From Nocardia sp. BMG111209 (GTDB lineage Bacteria > Actinomycetota > Actinomycetes > Mycobacteriales > Mycobacteriaceae): a DNA stretch of 64,000 bases. Shown in pieces: positions 1 to 9,055 of the stretch (position 1 is the stretch's first letter; each line of letters opens with the position of its first letter). A program made the translations under genes and the position numbers. The notes beneath the pieces are model-generated. The model searched no databases and was not told the DNA's origin. It saw only the letters and a list, made by a program, of their open reading frames with translations. The DNA is taken from assembly GCF_000381925.1 (NCBI RefSeq), contig NZ_KB907307.1, positions 4,960,001 to 5,024,000 of the forward strand, given 5' to 3'.

Positions 1-1164
1 CTGTCCGTACAGAGTTGCGCACCCGGCGTCGCCGGACATGCCGCACCGGGCCTGACCCCCGTCGACCTGACCACATTGCGGACCGGTTCGTACCTCGCGC
101 AGCCGACGGCCTACAAGCCGAAATTCCGCAATTCGACGGACTTCCGGATGATCGAATCACGGCGCATGCTGGGCTATCTCGTGCACCCCTTCGACGTGGA
201 TCCCGACGACAATGCCCCGTCGACGGTGAAACTCGTCTCCTCCGGCACGGATATGACCTCGGACGACGGAATACCGAAGGTGTTCGCTCCGATCGGCGAC
301 ACGTTCAACGTGCTGGCGGGTGTGTACGTGTCCCGCACCAACGGCAATCTCCGGAGCCGGAGGAAGGTGATCGCCGGCCTGCTGCGCTTCCCCACCGAGG
401 ATGCGGCCCGCGGCGCGGCGGATCAGTTCGGCACGATCGAGAACGACACCAACCCGGGGCGGCACCCGCTCACGCTCGCCGGTCATCCCGACGCACACGC
501 CAGTTCGGGCGACGATGCCGCGGCGACGGCCTTCATCGCCCACGGGCCGTATGTGATCATCGTCAGCACCCGGGTCCCGGCGCCGGACCCGGCCGCGTTG
601 TCCGGCCTGACCGGGCGGACCATCGATCTCCAGCTCGCCGCGATGGCGACGTTGCAGCCCACCCCGCTCGACGATCTGCTCGACCTCGCCGCCGATCCCG
701 CGGGCCTGATGCGCCGGGCCGCACCGCAGGCGAAGGACTACAGCGATCCCTTCTTCGACACCGCCGATTTCGGCACCTACGATCCGCTGGCCGATCTGCA
801 CTACGAGCGCAATCCGGTCGATGTCCGCAACGCCTTCCGGGACGACGGCGTGGACGCGGTCGCCCGGCGGGCCGGGGTGCTGTACCGGACCCGCGATCTG
901 GCCGCCTCGTTCCGATTGCAGAACACGCTGACCGAAACCGGTAAGGACGACGACCTGCTGAATCCGCCGCCCGGTCTGCCCGACGCCAAATGCGTGCGCC
1001 TGGACCTGCAGGATTCGAACCGGAGCTACGACGCGTTCTGCGTGGTCGTGTACGGCCGCTATGTCGCGATGGTGGTCGACCACCTCCCGATCGCGCGGCC
1101 CACCCCCACCGCGCTGTACGAACGCGCCGGCGCTCAGTACGCGATCCTGGCGAGGAGCGAGTGA
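1..1164 (+). CDS. DUF7373-type lipoprotein, 5' end outside the window
   Basis: The reading frame is open from the first base, so the start codon and any signal peptide lie upstream; 387 residues are visible before the TGA. It is a paralogue of the next gene: both share a two-part layout and a late YRTRD motif followed by an Ala/Arg-rich helix (here near residue 300), and both end in a short Tyr-containing tail. This matches the DUF7373 family of Nocardia envelope lipoproteins as I know it; the biochemical role is unknown. The next gene begins four bases downstream, so the two are almost certainly co-transcribed. An internal ATG at 76 is not needed, because the upstream codons read as normal protein. 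Confidence 0.75.
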   Translation: MSVQSCAPGVAGHAAPGLTPVDLTTLRTGSYLAQPTAYKPKFRNSTDFRMIESRRMLGYLVHPFDVDPDDNAPSTVKLVSSGTDMTSDDGIPKVFAPIGDTFNVLAGVYVSRTNGNLRSRRKVIAGLLRFPTEDAARGAADQFGTIENDTNPGRHPLTLAGHPDAHASSGDDAAATAFIAHGPYVIIVSTRVPAPDPAALSGLTGRTIDLQLAAMATLQPTPLDDLLDLAADPAGLMRRAAPQAKDYSDPFFDTADFGTYDPLADLHYERNPVDVRNAFRDDGVDAVARRAGVLYRTRDLAASFRLQNTLTETGKDDDLLNPPPGLPDAKCVRLDLQDSNRSYDAFCVVVYGRYVAMVVDHLPIARPTPTALYERAGAQYAILARSE

Positions 1165-1168
1165 ACCG

Positions 1169-2392
1169 ATGAATCCGATCAGGCAGCTCACCCGCACCCT
1201 CGTCGCCTGCGCCGCGGCCGTCACCGTCGTACTGACCGGAACCGCGTGCGGAGACCATCACCAGGACAAGCCCGCTCCGGCCGCCATCGACGTCGCGAAG
1301 GTCGATTCCGGAAACTTCCCCAGCACACCCGTCGACCTCGAGCAGAGCCGGACCGAATCCTCGGGATATGTGCGCGAATCCATCCGGATCGGGAATTCCG
1401 TACCGCTGGCGGTGGACGTCGACAGCAAATACATCTTCGAACCGAAGGCCTACATCTCCCGCACGCTCACCGTGAAGAATCACCCGTCGTACGCCGGTAT
1501 CGGGGTCGACGACAATTTCGATTCCGTCGCACCGGGATTCGTCGTGGGCTGGGCCACCAGCGGACAGCGGCGCCTCGACGAGACCATGGGCCGGGTGTTC
1601 GATATGGACACCTTGCGCTTCACCGACGCCGACCGTGCCGCCGCCGCGGTCAAGAACATGTCCGCCGTGGTGCCGGGCAGGCCCGCGACCATATCCGGCT
1701 ATCCGGCGGCCACCGCGAATGTCACCACCACGACGCTCGGCACCAACATCCTCACCGTCTGGTATCAGCGCAACGACCTGCTGCTCATCGTGCAGTTGTC
1801 CGATCCGGTCAGCATCCCCTTCGACGTGGCGCCGCTGGCGGATATCGCGAAGAAGGCCCTCGACAAATGGGACGCGATGATCAAGTCCTATACCGAGACG
1901 CCGCTCGACAAATTCGGCTCGCTTCCCCTGGATGTCGACGGAATGCTCGGTCGCACGGTTCCTTTCGACAAGAACACGTTACCGGGCGGAATCGACCCGC
2001 AGGGCGTGTACCCGCGGCAGGCCGCCCTGCACATCGCCAATCGACCCGACCTGATCCGGGCCGCCTTCGACGATGCCGGTGTCGACGCCGTCGCCGCCGC
2101 CTCGACCTACGTCTACCGGACCCGCGACGCCGCCGCGGCGGCCCGGCTCGCCGTCGCCCTGGCGAAGGAACACGACGACGCCTGGATCCCGATGGACGGT
2201 CCGCCGAACATGCCCGGCGTCGCGTGTTTCAAACAGCCGGACGGCACCACCACCGACTGGACCGCACCGCCGACCTGCTTCGTGACCTACGACCGCTTCG
2301 TCGCGAAGATCTACGCATTGAATGTCCAGGAGCTCTACCAACGCACCGCGGCGCAATACAAGTTGCTCGCCTACGGGCACTCGGGCAAATGA
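1169..2392 (+). CDS. DUF7373-type lipoprotein
   Basis: Predicted 407-residue secreted lipoprotein. The N terminus (MNPIRQLTRTLVACAAAVTV) is a typical signal peptide and ends in a lipobox, LTGTAC, so the Cys near residue 29 should be lipidated and the protein anchored on the outer face of the membrane. I chose ATG 1169 because it places this signal peptide correctly; the frame is open further upstream without a better start. The C-terminal half repeats the YRTRD motif of the preceding paralogue. The family is DUF7373, with unknown function. It forms a two-gene unit with the upstream lipoprotein and lies 71 bases before a membrane Ser/Thr kinase, which may share the transcript. Confidence 0.8.
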   Translation: MNPIRQLTRTLVACAAAVTVVLTGTACGDHHQDKPAPAAIDVAKVDSGNFPSTPVDLEQSRTESSGYVRESIRIGNSVPLAVDVDSKYIFEPKAYISRTLTVKNHPSYAGIGVDDNFDSVAPGFVVGWATSGQRRLDETMGRVFDMDTLRFTDADRAAAAVKNMSAVVPGRPATISGYPAATANVTTTTLGTNILTVWYQRNDLLLIVQLSDPVSIPFDVAPLADIAKKALDKWDAMIKSYTETPLDKFGSLPLDVDGMLGRTVPFDKNTLPGGIDPQGVYPRQAALHIANRPDLIRAAFDDAGVDAVAAASTYVYRTRDAAAAARLAVALAKEHDDAWIPMDGPPNMPGVACFKQPDGTTTDWTAPPTCFVTYDRFVAKIYALNVQELYQRTAAQYKLLAYGHSGK

Positions 2393-2463
2393 ACTGCGCG
2401 CTCGTGCCCCGCCGGCGAGCTTGCTAGATTCCTTGCGTCTGACGTGAATACGAGGAGGACCGA

Positions 2464-3984
2464 ATGCCGTTGCAACCCGGCGCGATCATGGGTGGCTATC
2501 AGGTGCTCGGGGTGCTGGGCAGTGGCGGAATGGGCACCGTCTATCTGGCCCGCAATCCCACCCTCCCCCGGCGCGACGCCCTGAAGGTGCTCAGCGCCGA
2601 GTTGTCGGTCGATCCCGAGTTCCGCGCGCGCTTCGAACGCGAGGCGAATCTCGCTGCGGGACTTGATCATCCCAATATCGTCGCGGTGTACAACCGCGGC
2701 GAGGAGAACGGCCAGCTCTGGATCGCGATGCAATTCGTCGAGGGCACCGACGCCGCCGAGGAGGCCCGCAAGGGCCCGGCGGTCATGACGGCACAGCGGG
2801 CCCTGCGCATCGTGTCGGAAGTGGGCAAGGGGCTGGATTACGCACATCGCCGCGGCCTGCTGCATCGCGATGTGAAACCGGCGAATTTCCTGTTGTCGCA
2901 CAGCACCGACGAGGAGGAGCGCGTTTTCCTCACCGATTTCGGCGTCGCGAAATCGGCCGAGGACGGTCAGGAACTGACGACGACGGGCCAGTTCATGGCG
3001 ACCGTCGCGTATGCGTCACCGGAGCAGCTGACCGGCGAGCCGCTCGATTACCGTTCGGACATCTACAGTCTCGGCTGCGCCTTCTTCCGGCTGCTGACCG
3101 GGCAGAACCCCTATCCCGGGACCGCACCGGCCCTGGTCATGATGGGTCATCTCAACGATCCGCCGCCGCGGGTGAGCGCGCTGCGCCCCGATCTGCCGCC
3201 GGCCCTGGATCACGTCATCGCGCGGGTGATGGCGAAACATCCGGCCGACCGCTACGGCAGCTGCCGCGAATTCGTGCAGGACGCCGAGGCGGCCATGTAC
3301 GGCGCTCAGCGCGGCTACTCGCCGCCGCCGGGATACGGGACCGATCCACGCGTCTCGATCAACGGTTTCCAGCCGCGCTCCCCGGAGACCGCGGCCCGCC
3401 TGGCCCGGACCGAGCCCGGCGCGTCGCCCGCGCAGCCGAAATCGCGGCGCCCCTTGATCATCGGGGCCGCGGCGGCGGTGGCGGTCATCGCGGCGGCGGG
3501 CATCTTCTTCGCGGTGCAGGGCAGCGGCGGGAGTTCGCCGGGTACCGGCAGCGGTGACACGCTCAGCCAGGTCCGCAGCAAATATCCGCAGTTCGACGGG
3601 AAGACCGTCTCCGCATTCAATCTGGGGGATGCGACGCTGTCGGTCGATCTCACACCCAGCGATCAGTCGAAATTCCTGCAGGGCATCGGTTTCCGGTACA
3701 ACGACACCTACAAGGCGGTCGGCGACGAGAAATCACCGCGGCAGCTGTCGTATTCGGGATCCGTCGACACGAACCACACCGACGTGATCATCGTGCTGCG
3801 CACCGACAGTCAGGCCGGTAACGGTGGATTGCGCGGCCTGCCTGCGGGTCTCGAGACGGGTTCGGCCACGATCGTGGTGGTGGACGATCCCGCGACCATC
3901 CAGGCGTTCCAGGTGTGGACCGACCAGTCGACCTCGACGCTGGCCGACAGGATGGTCCCGACCATCGCCAAATCGGTGAAGTAG
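2464..3984 (+). CDS. Transmembrane serine/threonine protein kinase (PknF/PknH-like)
   Basis: 506 residues. An N-terminal Hanks-type kinase domain has every key motif: Gly loop GSGGMGTVY (19-27), ATP-binding Lys41, catalytic loop HRDVKPAN with Asp136 and DFG at 158-160. A Pro-rich linker leads to a single membrane helix at about 331-350 and an extracellular domain of about 150 residues. The kinase should phosphorylate cytosolic targets in response to an envelope signal. The start ATG follows a GAGGAGG ribosome site. It ends just before a strong terminator shared with the convergent esx genes of the ESX-4-type locus. The extracellular part has no beta-propeller or PASTA repeats that I can see, so it is closer to the PknF/PknH style than to PknB or PknD. 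Confidence 0.9.
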   Translation: MPLQPGAIMGGYQVLGVLGSGGMGTVYLARNPTLPRRDALKVLSAELSVDPEFRARFEREANLAAGLDHPNIVAVYNRGEENGQLWIAMQFVEGTDAAEEARKGPAVMTAQRALRIVSEVGKGLDYAHRRGLLHRDVKPANFLLSHSTDEEERVFLTDFGVAKSAEDGQELTTTGQFMATVAYASPEQLTGEPLDYRSDIYSLGCAFFRLLTGQNPYPGTAPALVMMGHLNDPPPRVSALRPDLPPALDHVIARVMAKHPADRYGSCREFVQDAEAAMYGAQRGYSPPPGYGTDPRVSINGFQPRSPETAARLARTEPGASPAQPKSRRPLIIGAAAAVAVIAAAGIFFAVQGSGGSSPGTGSGDTLSQVRSKYPQFDGKTVSAFNLGDATLSVDLTPSDQSKFLQGIGFRYNDTYKAVGDEKSPRQLSYSGSVDTNHTDVIIVLRTDSQAGNGGLRGLPAGLETGSATIVVVDDPATIQAFQVWTDQSTSTLADRMVPTIAKSVK

Positions 3985-3995
3985 GCCGGATACGA

Positions 3996-4042
3996 CGAAG
4001 GGGCCACGTGCACCGAGATCGCCGGTGCGCGTGGCCCCTTCG
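3996..4042. terminator. Bidirectional terminator hairpin
   Basis: Two 20-base arms (3996-4015 and 4023-4042) pair with a single mismatch around a 7-base loop. It lies between the convergent kinase and esxT-like genes and can serve both strands; the GAAGGGG/CCCCTTC base of the stem is symmetrical. Confidence 0.85.
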
Positions 4043-4050
4043 CCGAGGTA

Positions 4051-4362
4051 TCAGGCACCCATGAAGATCTGGGCGTTGCCGTTGTCGGTCGACTGCATGT
4101 GGGCATTGCCCTCCTGCACGGTGGCGCCGAGCTTGCGCAGCGTCTCCTGCAGTTGGTTCGACCGATCCTGCCACTTCGAGTGCAGCGCGTTGAAGGCGTC
4201 GTTCGCGGAACCGTCCCAATCCGTGCCGGCGACCGAGGTGACCTTGTCCTTCAACTCCTCGATGGCGGTCAGGATCTTTCCGGCCGTGGCCTGGATGTCG
4301 ATCGAGTGGGTATCCACCGCGGAGAAATTGTGGAAGATCTCGCCGGTAGCTTCTCCAGTCAT
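4051..4362 (-). CDS. WXG100 protein, EsxT-like
   Basis: 103-residue ESAT-6-family protein with the central WDG turn (TDWDGSANDAF) between two predicted helices. Members form a helical heterodimer with a partner and are exported by type VII secretion. The ATG at 4362 is preferred over the GTG nine bases upstream because AAAGG sits about eight bases before it. Position as the distal gene after eccC and an esxU-like gene matches esxT of ESX-4 in mycobacteria, and the helix-2 pattern (LHSKWQDRSNQL) resembles EsxT. No YxxxD/E export signal is visible in the C terminus (it reads HMQSTD), so the signal may lie on the partner or be absent, as in other ESX-4 substrates. Confidence 0.85.
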   Translation of the reverse strand: MTGEATGEIFHNFSAVDTHSIDIQATAGKILTAIEELKDKVTSVAGTDWDGSANDAFNALHSKWQDRSNQLQETLRKLGATVQEGNAHMQSTDNGNAQIFMGA

Positions 4363-4407
4363 TTTCAGCACCTTTCGAAAAATGGAGTACGACTGTCGGT
4401 GGTTTCT

Positions 4408-4722
4408 CTACAGGCCCTTGAGCGAGGCCGCGGCGCTGTTCAGCGAATCCGACAGCAGGCTGTCCGCATTGGTGACCTTGACGGACGCGTCCTTCACGTT
4501 GTCCGCGTGCTGCTGCAACGCGTTCACCATGGCGTGCGCCTCATCCCGGTACTCCTGGATGACCCGATCGAAGATCATCCGGGCGGCCGGGGACCGCCAA
4601 TTCGCCACCAGGCTTTCCTTCTGGACCTCGAGGGCCGCGAGCAGGCCGTCGATCTCAGCCCGCTTGTCGGCCATATAGGTCGAGAGACCGACAACCTGTT
4701 CCGTCTGCTTCATACCGGCCAT
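4408..4722 (-). CDS. WXG100-like protein, EsxU-like
   Basis: 104 residues, helix-turn-helix architecture. The turn reads NWRSPAARMIF, so the usual WXG glycine is replaced by Ser. It is the likely dimer partner of the EsxT-like product encoded 45 bases downstream. The start ATG has a good GGAG site (ttaggagtagcaATG). It follows eccC after a 143-base gap, long enough for a separate promoter. Assignment as EsxU rests on gene order (eccC4, esxU, esxT) more than on sequence. Confidence 0.8.
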   Translation of the reverse strand: MAGMKQTEQVVGLSTYMADKRAEIDGLLAALEVQKESLVANWRSPAARMIFDRVIQEYRDEAHAMVNALQQHADNVKDASVKVTNADSLLSDSLNSAAASLKGL

Positions 4723-4865
4723 TGCTACTCCTAACGGTTTCGAACGGGATCCATCCGATCCTTTTCGGAACGCATTGCGATGTCACCCGAATCTGTCGTA
4801 CAGATGCTTCGACGCACGAAGCGCCCGGACCGTTCCGGCGCCGTTCGTATCACAGGATACGCACA

Positions 4866-7800
4866 TCATGCCGGCGTCCATGCGGTCTGAATAAGATCAA
4901 TTCCATTTCGAGTCACCAGCGTGCCGCGGCCATCGGGCATGGCACTGGGCCTGACGCCTCCGATCAGATTCCCCTCCTCTCGGCTGCCGCTCATGATCAG
5001 ACCGGCGCTCGCCAAGTCCTTCAGGCGGGAGATCACCGGGTCGTACATCGCGCGCGCGGCGCCGCCGGAGCGGCGCGCGACGATCATGTGCAGACCGAGA
5101 TCCCGTGCCAGAGGCAGGAATTCGACGAGTACCGCGAGTGGATTACCGGTGGAGGTGGCGACCAGGTCGTAATCGTCGACCACCACGTACACCTCGGGCC
5201 CGCTCCACCACGACCGTTCCCGCAATTGCTGCGGGGTGACGTTCGCATCCGGCATCCGCCGCTGCAACACGCCAACCAGATCGTTGATATTGGTGGTCAG
5301 CATCTGTGCCGACGAGGCATAGGCCGCCTCGTTCGGAATTCCGGCGAGATCGATCAGACTGCGCCGATAGTCGGACAGGATGATTCGCGCCTGATCCGGA
5401 GTGTTCACCGCGCAGATACCGGAGACGATCGTGCGCAGCAGAGTGCTCTTGCCGCAGGCGGTGTCGCCGAACACCAGGAAATGCGGACTCTCGACGAAAT
5501 CGAGGAATACGGGTGCGAGTTCCGCTTCGTTGATGCCGATGGGAATTCGCGAGTTCCGATGATCGCCGTCGATCGGCGCGGATTTCACCAACTCCAGCAG
5601 TTCGGCGCGGGCCATGAGCTCCGGCAGCATCCGCACCGCCGCGGCCGGCCGGCCGCGATTCGCGCTCGCCAACGTCTGCACCGCGGCGACCACCGCCGGA
5701 CCCAGACTGGCCGGATCCGAGATGCCGTCGATCCGCGGCAGCGCGGTCAGCATGTGCAGGCCGTCGCGGGTGATGCCGCGCCCCGGCCGGCCGATCGGGA
5801 CCAGGGAGGCGATCTTGCGGCCCAGATCGGAATCCATGGGATCACCGAGCCGCAACTCGACCCGGGTCATGATCTGGTCCTTCAGCGCGGGACGCGCCTG
5901 CGCCCAGCGGTTCAGGGCGATCACGACGTGCACGCCGTAGGACAGGCCCTGGATGGCGAGGTTCATGATCGGACTCTCGAGCGCCTCGAAATCCTCACGG
6001 ATCGAACCGAATCCGTCGATCACCAGGAACACGTCGCCGAACGGATCCTCGTGCGCCCCCGCGGCCGCCGGGCTGCTCGCCGGATCCAGGGCCCGCAGCC
6101 GCCGGAATTCGGAGAGGTCGATACCCAGTGCGCGGAACCGCATCTCGCGCTGCCGCACGATGGTCGTCATCTCGGCGACCGTGCGGCGGACCTTGTCGAC
6201 ATCCTGCCGGGTCGCCACGGAACCCACGTGCGGCAGGCCCTCCAACGCGGTCAGCGTGCCGCCGCCGAAATCCAGGCAGTAGAACTGCACCTGCTCCGCG
6301 GTGTGGGTCAGCGCCATCGACATGATCAGGGTGCGCAGCACCGTCGACTTGCCCGACTGCGGGCCGCCGACGACCGCGACATTGCCCGCGTTGGTGGACA
6401 GATCCACCAGCAGCGGATCGCGGCGCTGATCGAAGGGACGGTCCACGATGCCGATGACGGCCCGCAGCGACGCCGCCGGGTTGATGTCACCGGTCAGGAT
6501 TCCGCGCGGCACCAGCGCGTCCAGCGTCGGCGCCGCACCCAGCGGCGGCAGCCAGATGGCGTGAGCGGGCCGGCCGTGGCCGCGGATGCGGGACACCATC
6601 ATCAGCAGGTTGGAGATCTTCTCGCCCTCGTCCTGCGCGTCCTCCACCACCGCCGGCGCCGAGGGCACCGGAAGCCGGTCGCTCTCCCGGAAATTCACCA
6701 TATCGGCGGTGAACGGCCGTGCCGTGACGTCGATCTCGCCACCGATGACATCGGCCGGGGTCACCTCGCGCTGCGCGCCGGCGCCGAGGTACGGCCCGGA
6801 CACGTAGGCCGCCTGGAACCGCTGGATCTCACCGGAATCCGCCTTCAGATACCCGCCGCCGGGATTGGCGGGCAGGTTGTAGGCGTCCGGCACCCCGAGC
6901 ACCTGACGGGATTCGTTGGCGGAGAACGTCTTCAGGCCGATGCGATAGGAGAGGTGGGATTCCAGCCCCTTCAGCCGCCCCTCCTCCAGCCGCTGCGAGG
7001 CGAGCAGCAGATGCACGTGCAGCGAGCGGCCGAGCCGGCCGATCTGCAGGAACAACTCCGCGAAATCCGGGTGCTGGGAGAGCAATTCGGAGAATTCGTC
7101 GAGGACGACGAACAACGCCGGCAGCGGATCGAGTTCGGCGCCGGCCGCGCGCGCCTTCTCGTAATCGCTGACGTTCGCGAAATTGCCGGAGGCGCGCAGC
7201 AATTCCTGCCGGCGGTTCATCTCACCGGCCAGCGCGTCGCGCATGCGCTCGACGAGATCGGCCTCCTCCTCCAGGTTGGTGATGATGGCCGCGACATGCG
7301 GCACACCCTCCAGCCCGAGGAAGGTCGCGCCGCCCTTGAAGTCGACCAGCACCAGATTCAGCTGATCCGGCGAATGCGTCGCCAGCAGCGACAACACCAG
7401 CGTGCGCAGGAATTCCGACTTACCCGAACCGGTGGCGCCGATGCACAGGCCGTGCGGGCCCATCCCGTTCTCGGCGGCCTCCTTGATATCGATGAACACC
7501 GGCAGCCCGTCGGCCCCCACGCCGAACGGCACCCGCAGCCGATCGCGGCCGTACCGCGGCCGCCAGGTGGATTCGGGATTGAAGACACCGATATCCCCGA
7601 GACCCATCAACTGCGACCAGGAGGAGATGGCCTCGCCGCTCTCCTCCACGACCTCGTCACCGCGCTGTACCGCCGCGCGATACGGGGCCAGCCGCCGCGC
7701 GGTCTGCTCGGCCTGCCGTCCGCTGATGCGATCGATGATCGCGAAGCGCTCCATATTGCCGGTGGCGCCGCGGCCGACGCAATCGCCGTTCTCGATCACC

Positions 7801-8885
7801 ATCTGGATACCGCGCGAAACCGCAAGGCGCGGTGCGTAATTGCACAGATCGATGATGGTGACACCCTCGAATCCGGACTCCCGCAGCGGATCCTCCTCCG
7901 CCTCCAGCAGACCGCCGTCGACCACGACCAGGACGTGCACCAGATTCTGGTTGGCCGGCTGATTACGCGAATACCGGGCCCGGTTGTGCAGCAGCGGAGC
8001 CAGTCCCGCGTTCATCTCCCGGACCGACCCGTACACCATCCGCTCGGTGCCGATCCCGTCCTGACTCTCCGGATGCTGGGTGTGCGGCAGCCATTTGGTC
8101 CACTCCCATTCGCGCGCGGTGTCGGTACCGCAGACCACCGCGACCAGCACCTGGTCGGGGGCCTGGAACATGCACAGCTGCAACAACATCGCGCGGGTCA
8201 TGTCCCGGGCCTGGCCGCGGTCGCCGTTGAGCTGGATCGCGGCGAAACCCTTCACCGCGATGGCGGTGGGCAGGTCGGGCACCGTGGAATGGGTACGGAC
8301 GAAGCGCCGCAACGAGACCGCGGCGATCGGTTCCAGCTCCTCCACCGGCCCCGTCTCCGGTGAGACCAGCCGGGTGGCCAGGCGCTGGCCGCCGAGGCCG
8401 ATACGCGCGTGGCAGAAGTCCTTGTCGCCGGGGCGCCGCTCCCACATGCGGCTGGTACCGGCCAGCATCCAGACCAGGCCCGGTTCGGGATGACTCCACT
8501 CGACGGCGGCGCGCTGCTGCTGCGCCGTCTCCTCCACATCCTTGCGGACCTGATCGAGATAGCGCAGATAGTCCTTGCGATCCTCGTTGGCCTCCGCGGC
8601 CTTCTGCCCGCGGCCACCCTGACCGGCGAACATGCCGACCATCGAGAAGATCATCATCATCGGGAACATCATGCTCATCGGGTTGGAGGCGATACCCCCA
8701 CCGCGGGTGAACATGATCACCATCATGCCGATCATGCCGACGACCATGACGAACGGCATCAACTTGGACAGCAGGCTCGCGGGAATGGCGCGCGGAATCT
8801 CCGGTGGCGGTTGCAGAGTGACCTCGCCGCCCGGAATGCGCGGAACCTCCCGCCGCTGCCGGCGCTGGAATCGGACAGTGCTCAT
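4866..8885 (-). CDS. eccC4: ESX-4-type motor ATPase EccC
   Basis: 1,339-residue FtsK/SpoIIIE-family ATPase that recognises substrates and powers the type VII channel. Two membrane helices near the N terminus (about 40-85, Met-rich) precede three ATPase domains with P-loops GATGSGKS (about 483), GGPQSGKST (about 840) and GDTACGKST (about 1140). It is one continuous polypeptide, unlike the split EccCa/EccCb of ESX-1 in tubercle bacilli. ATG 8885 gives the typical start MSTVRFQRR; the upstream in-frame extension does not read as family sequence. It is divergent from eccD across a 170-base promoter region, the arrangement of Rv3447c/Rv3448. Confidence 0.95.
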   Translation of the reverse strand: MSTVRFQRRQRREVPRIPGGEVTLQPPPEIPRAIPASLLSKLMPFVMVVGMIGMMVIMFTRGGGIASNPMSMMFPMMMIFSMVGMFAGQGGRGQKAAEANEDRKDYLRYLDQVRKDVEETAQQQRAAVEWSHPEPGLVWMLAGTSRMWERRPGDKDFCHARIGLGGQRLATRLVSPETGPVEELEPIAAVSLRRFVRTHSTVPDLPTAIAVKGFAAIQLNGDRGQARDMTRAMLLQLCMFQAPDQVLVAVVCGTDTAREWEWTKWLPHTQHPESQDGIGTERMVYGSVREMNAGLAPLLHNRARYSRNQPANQNLVHVLVVVDGGLLEAEEDPLRESGFEGVTIIDLCNYAPRLAVSRGIQMVIENGDCVGRGATGNMERFAIIDRISGRQAEQTARRLAPYRAAVQRGDEVVEESGEAISSWSQLMGLGDIGVFNPESTWRPRYGRDRLRVPFGVGADGLPVFIDIKEAAENGMGPHGLCIGATGSGKSEFLRTLVLSLLATHSPDQLNLVLVDFKGGATFLGLEGVPHVAAIITNLEEEADLVERMRDALAGEMNRRQELLRASGNFANVSDYEKARAAGAELDPLPALFVVLDEFSELLSQHPDFAELFLQIGRLGRSLHVHLLLASQRLEEGRLKGLESHLSYRIGLKTFSANESRQVLGVPDAYNLPANPGGGYLKADSGEIQRFQAAYVSGPYLGAGAQREVTPADVIGGEIDVTARPFTADMVNFRESDRLPVPSAPAVVEDAQDEGEKISNLLMMVSRIRGHGRPAHAIWLPPLGAAPTLDALVPRGILTGDINPAASLRAVIGIVDRPFDQRRDPLLVDLSTNAGNVAVVGGPQSGKSTVLRTLIMSMALTHTAEQVQFYCLDFGGGTLTALEGLPHVGSVATRQDVDKVRRTVAEMTTIVRQREMRFRALGIDLSEFRRLRALDPASSPAAAGAHEDPFGDVFLVIDGFGSIREDFEALESPIMNLAIQGLSYGVHVVIALNRWAQARPALKDQIMTRVELRLGDPMDSDLGRKIASLVPIGRPGRGITRDGLHMLTALPRIDGISDPASLGPAVVAAVQTLASANRGRPAAAVRMLPELMARAELLELVKSAPIDGDHRNSRIPIGINEAELAPVFLDFVESPHFLVFGDTACGKSTLLRTIVSGICAVNTPDQARIILSDYRRSLIDLAGIPNEAAYASSAQMLTTNINDLVGVLQRRMPDANVTPQQLRERSWWSGPEVYVVVDDYDLVATSTGNPLAVLVEFLPLARDLGLHMIVARRSGGAARAMYDPVISRLKDLASAGLIMSGSREEGNLIGGVRPSAMPDGRGTLVTRNGIDLIQTAWTPA

Positions 8886-8938
8886 CGGACGAAAGTTCCC
8901 CCTTTCCCCTTTTCCGCTGCCGTGCTGCGGACTCAGTG

Positions 8939-8956
8939 TAGTGGCAGCAGCCACTA
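8939..8956. promoter_or_regulatory. Perfect 7-bp inverted repeat in the eccC/eccD divergent promoter region
   Basis: TAGTGGC (8939-8945) and GCCACTA (8950-8956) flank a 4-base centre. It sits roughly midway between the two divergent ESX-4 starts, and TATGAC (plus) and TACACT (minus) read as possible -10 boxes at its edges. A shared operator is an inference. Confidence 0.4.
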
Positions 8957-9055
8957 TGACGTACAGTTCGGACAGCATCCAGCAGGTGAGCCCCGGTCGG
9001 CCGCAACGTATGACGCCGCCGAGAACCCGAGGTAGATCAGAAGTTGGGGGAAGGT

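Noticed and set aside
76..1164. ATG 76 as start of the first lipoprotein
   Set aside because: The frame is open to the window edge and no signal peptide follows ATG 76.
4722..8363. Long plus-strand open frame of over 1,200 codons opposite eccC
   Set aside because: Gln/His/Arg-rich antisense shadow of a GC-rich gene; the minus strand has all EccC motifs.
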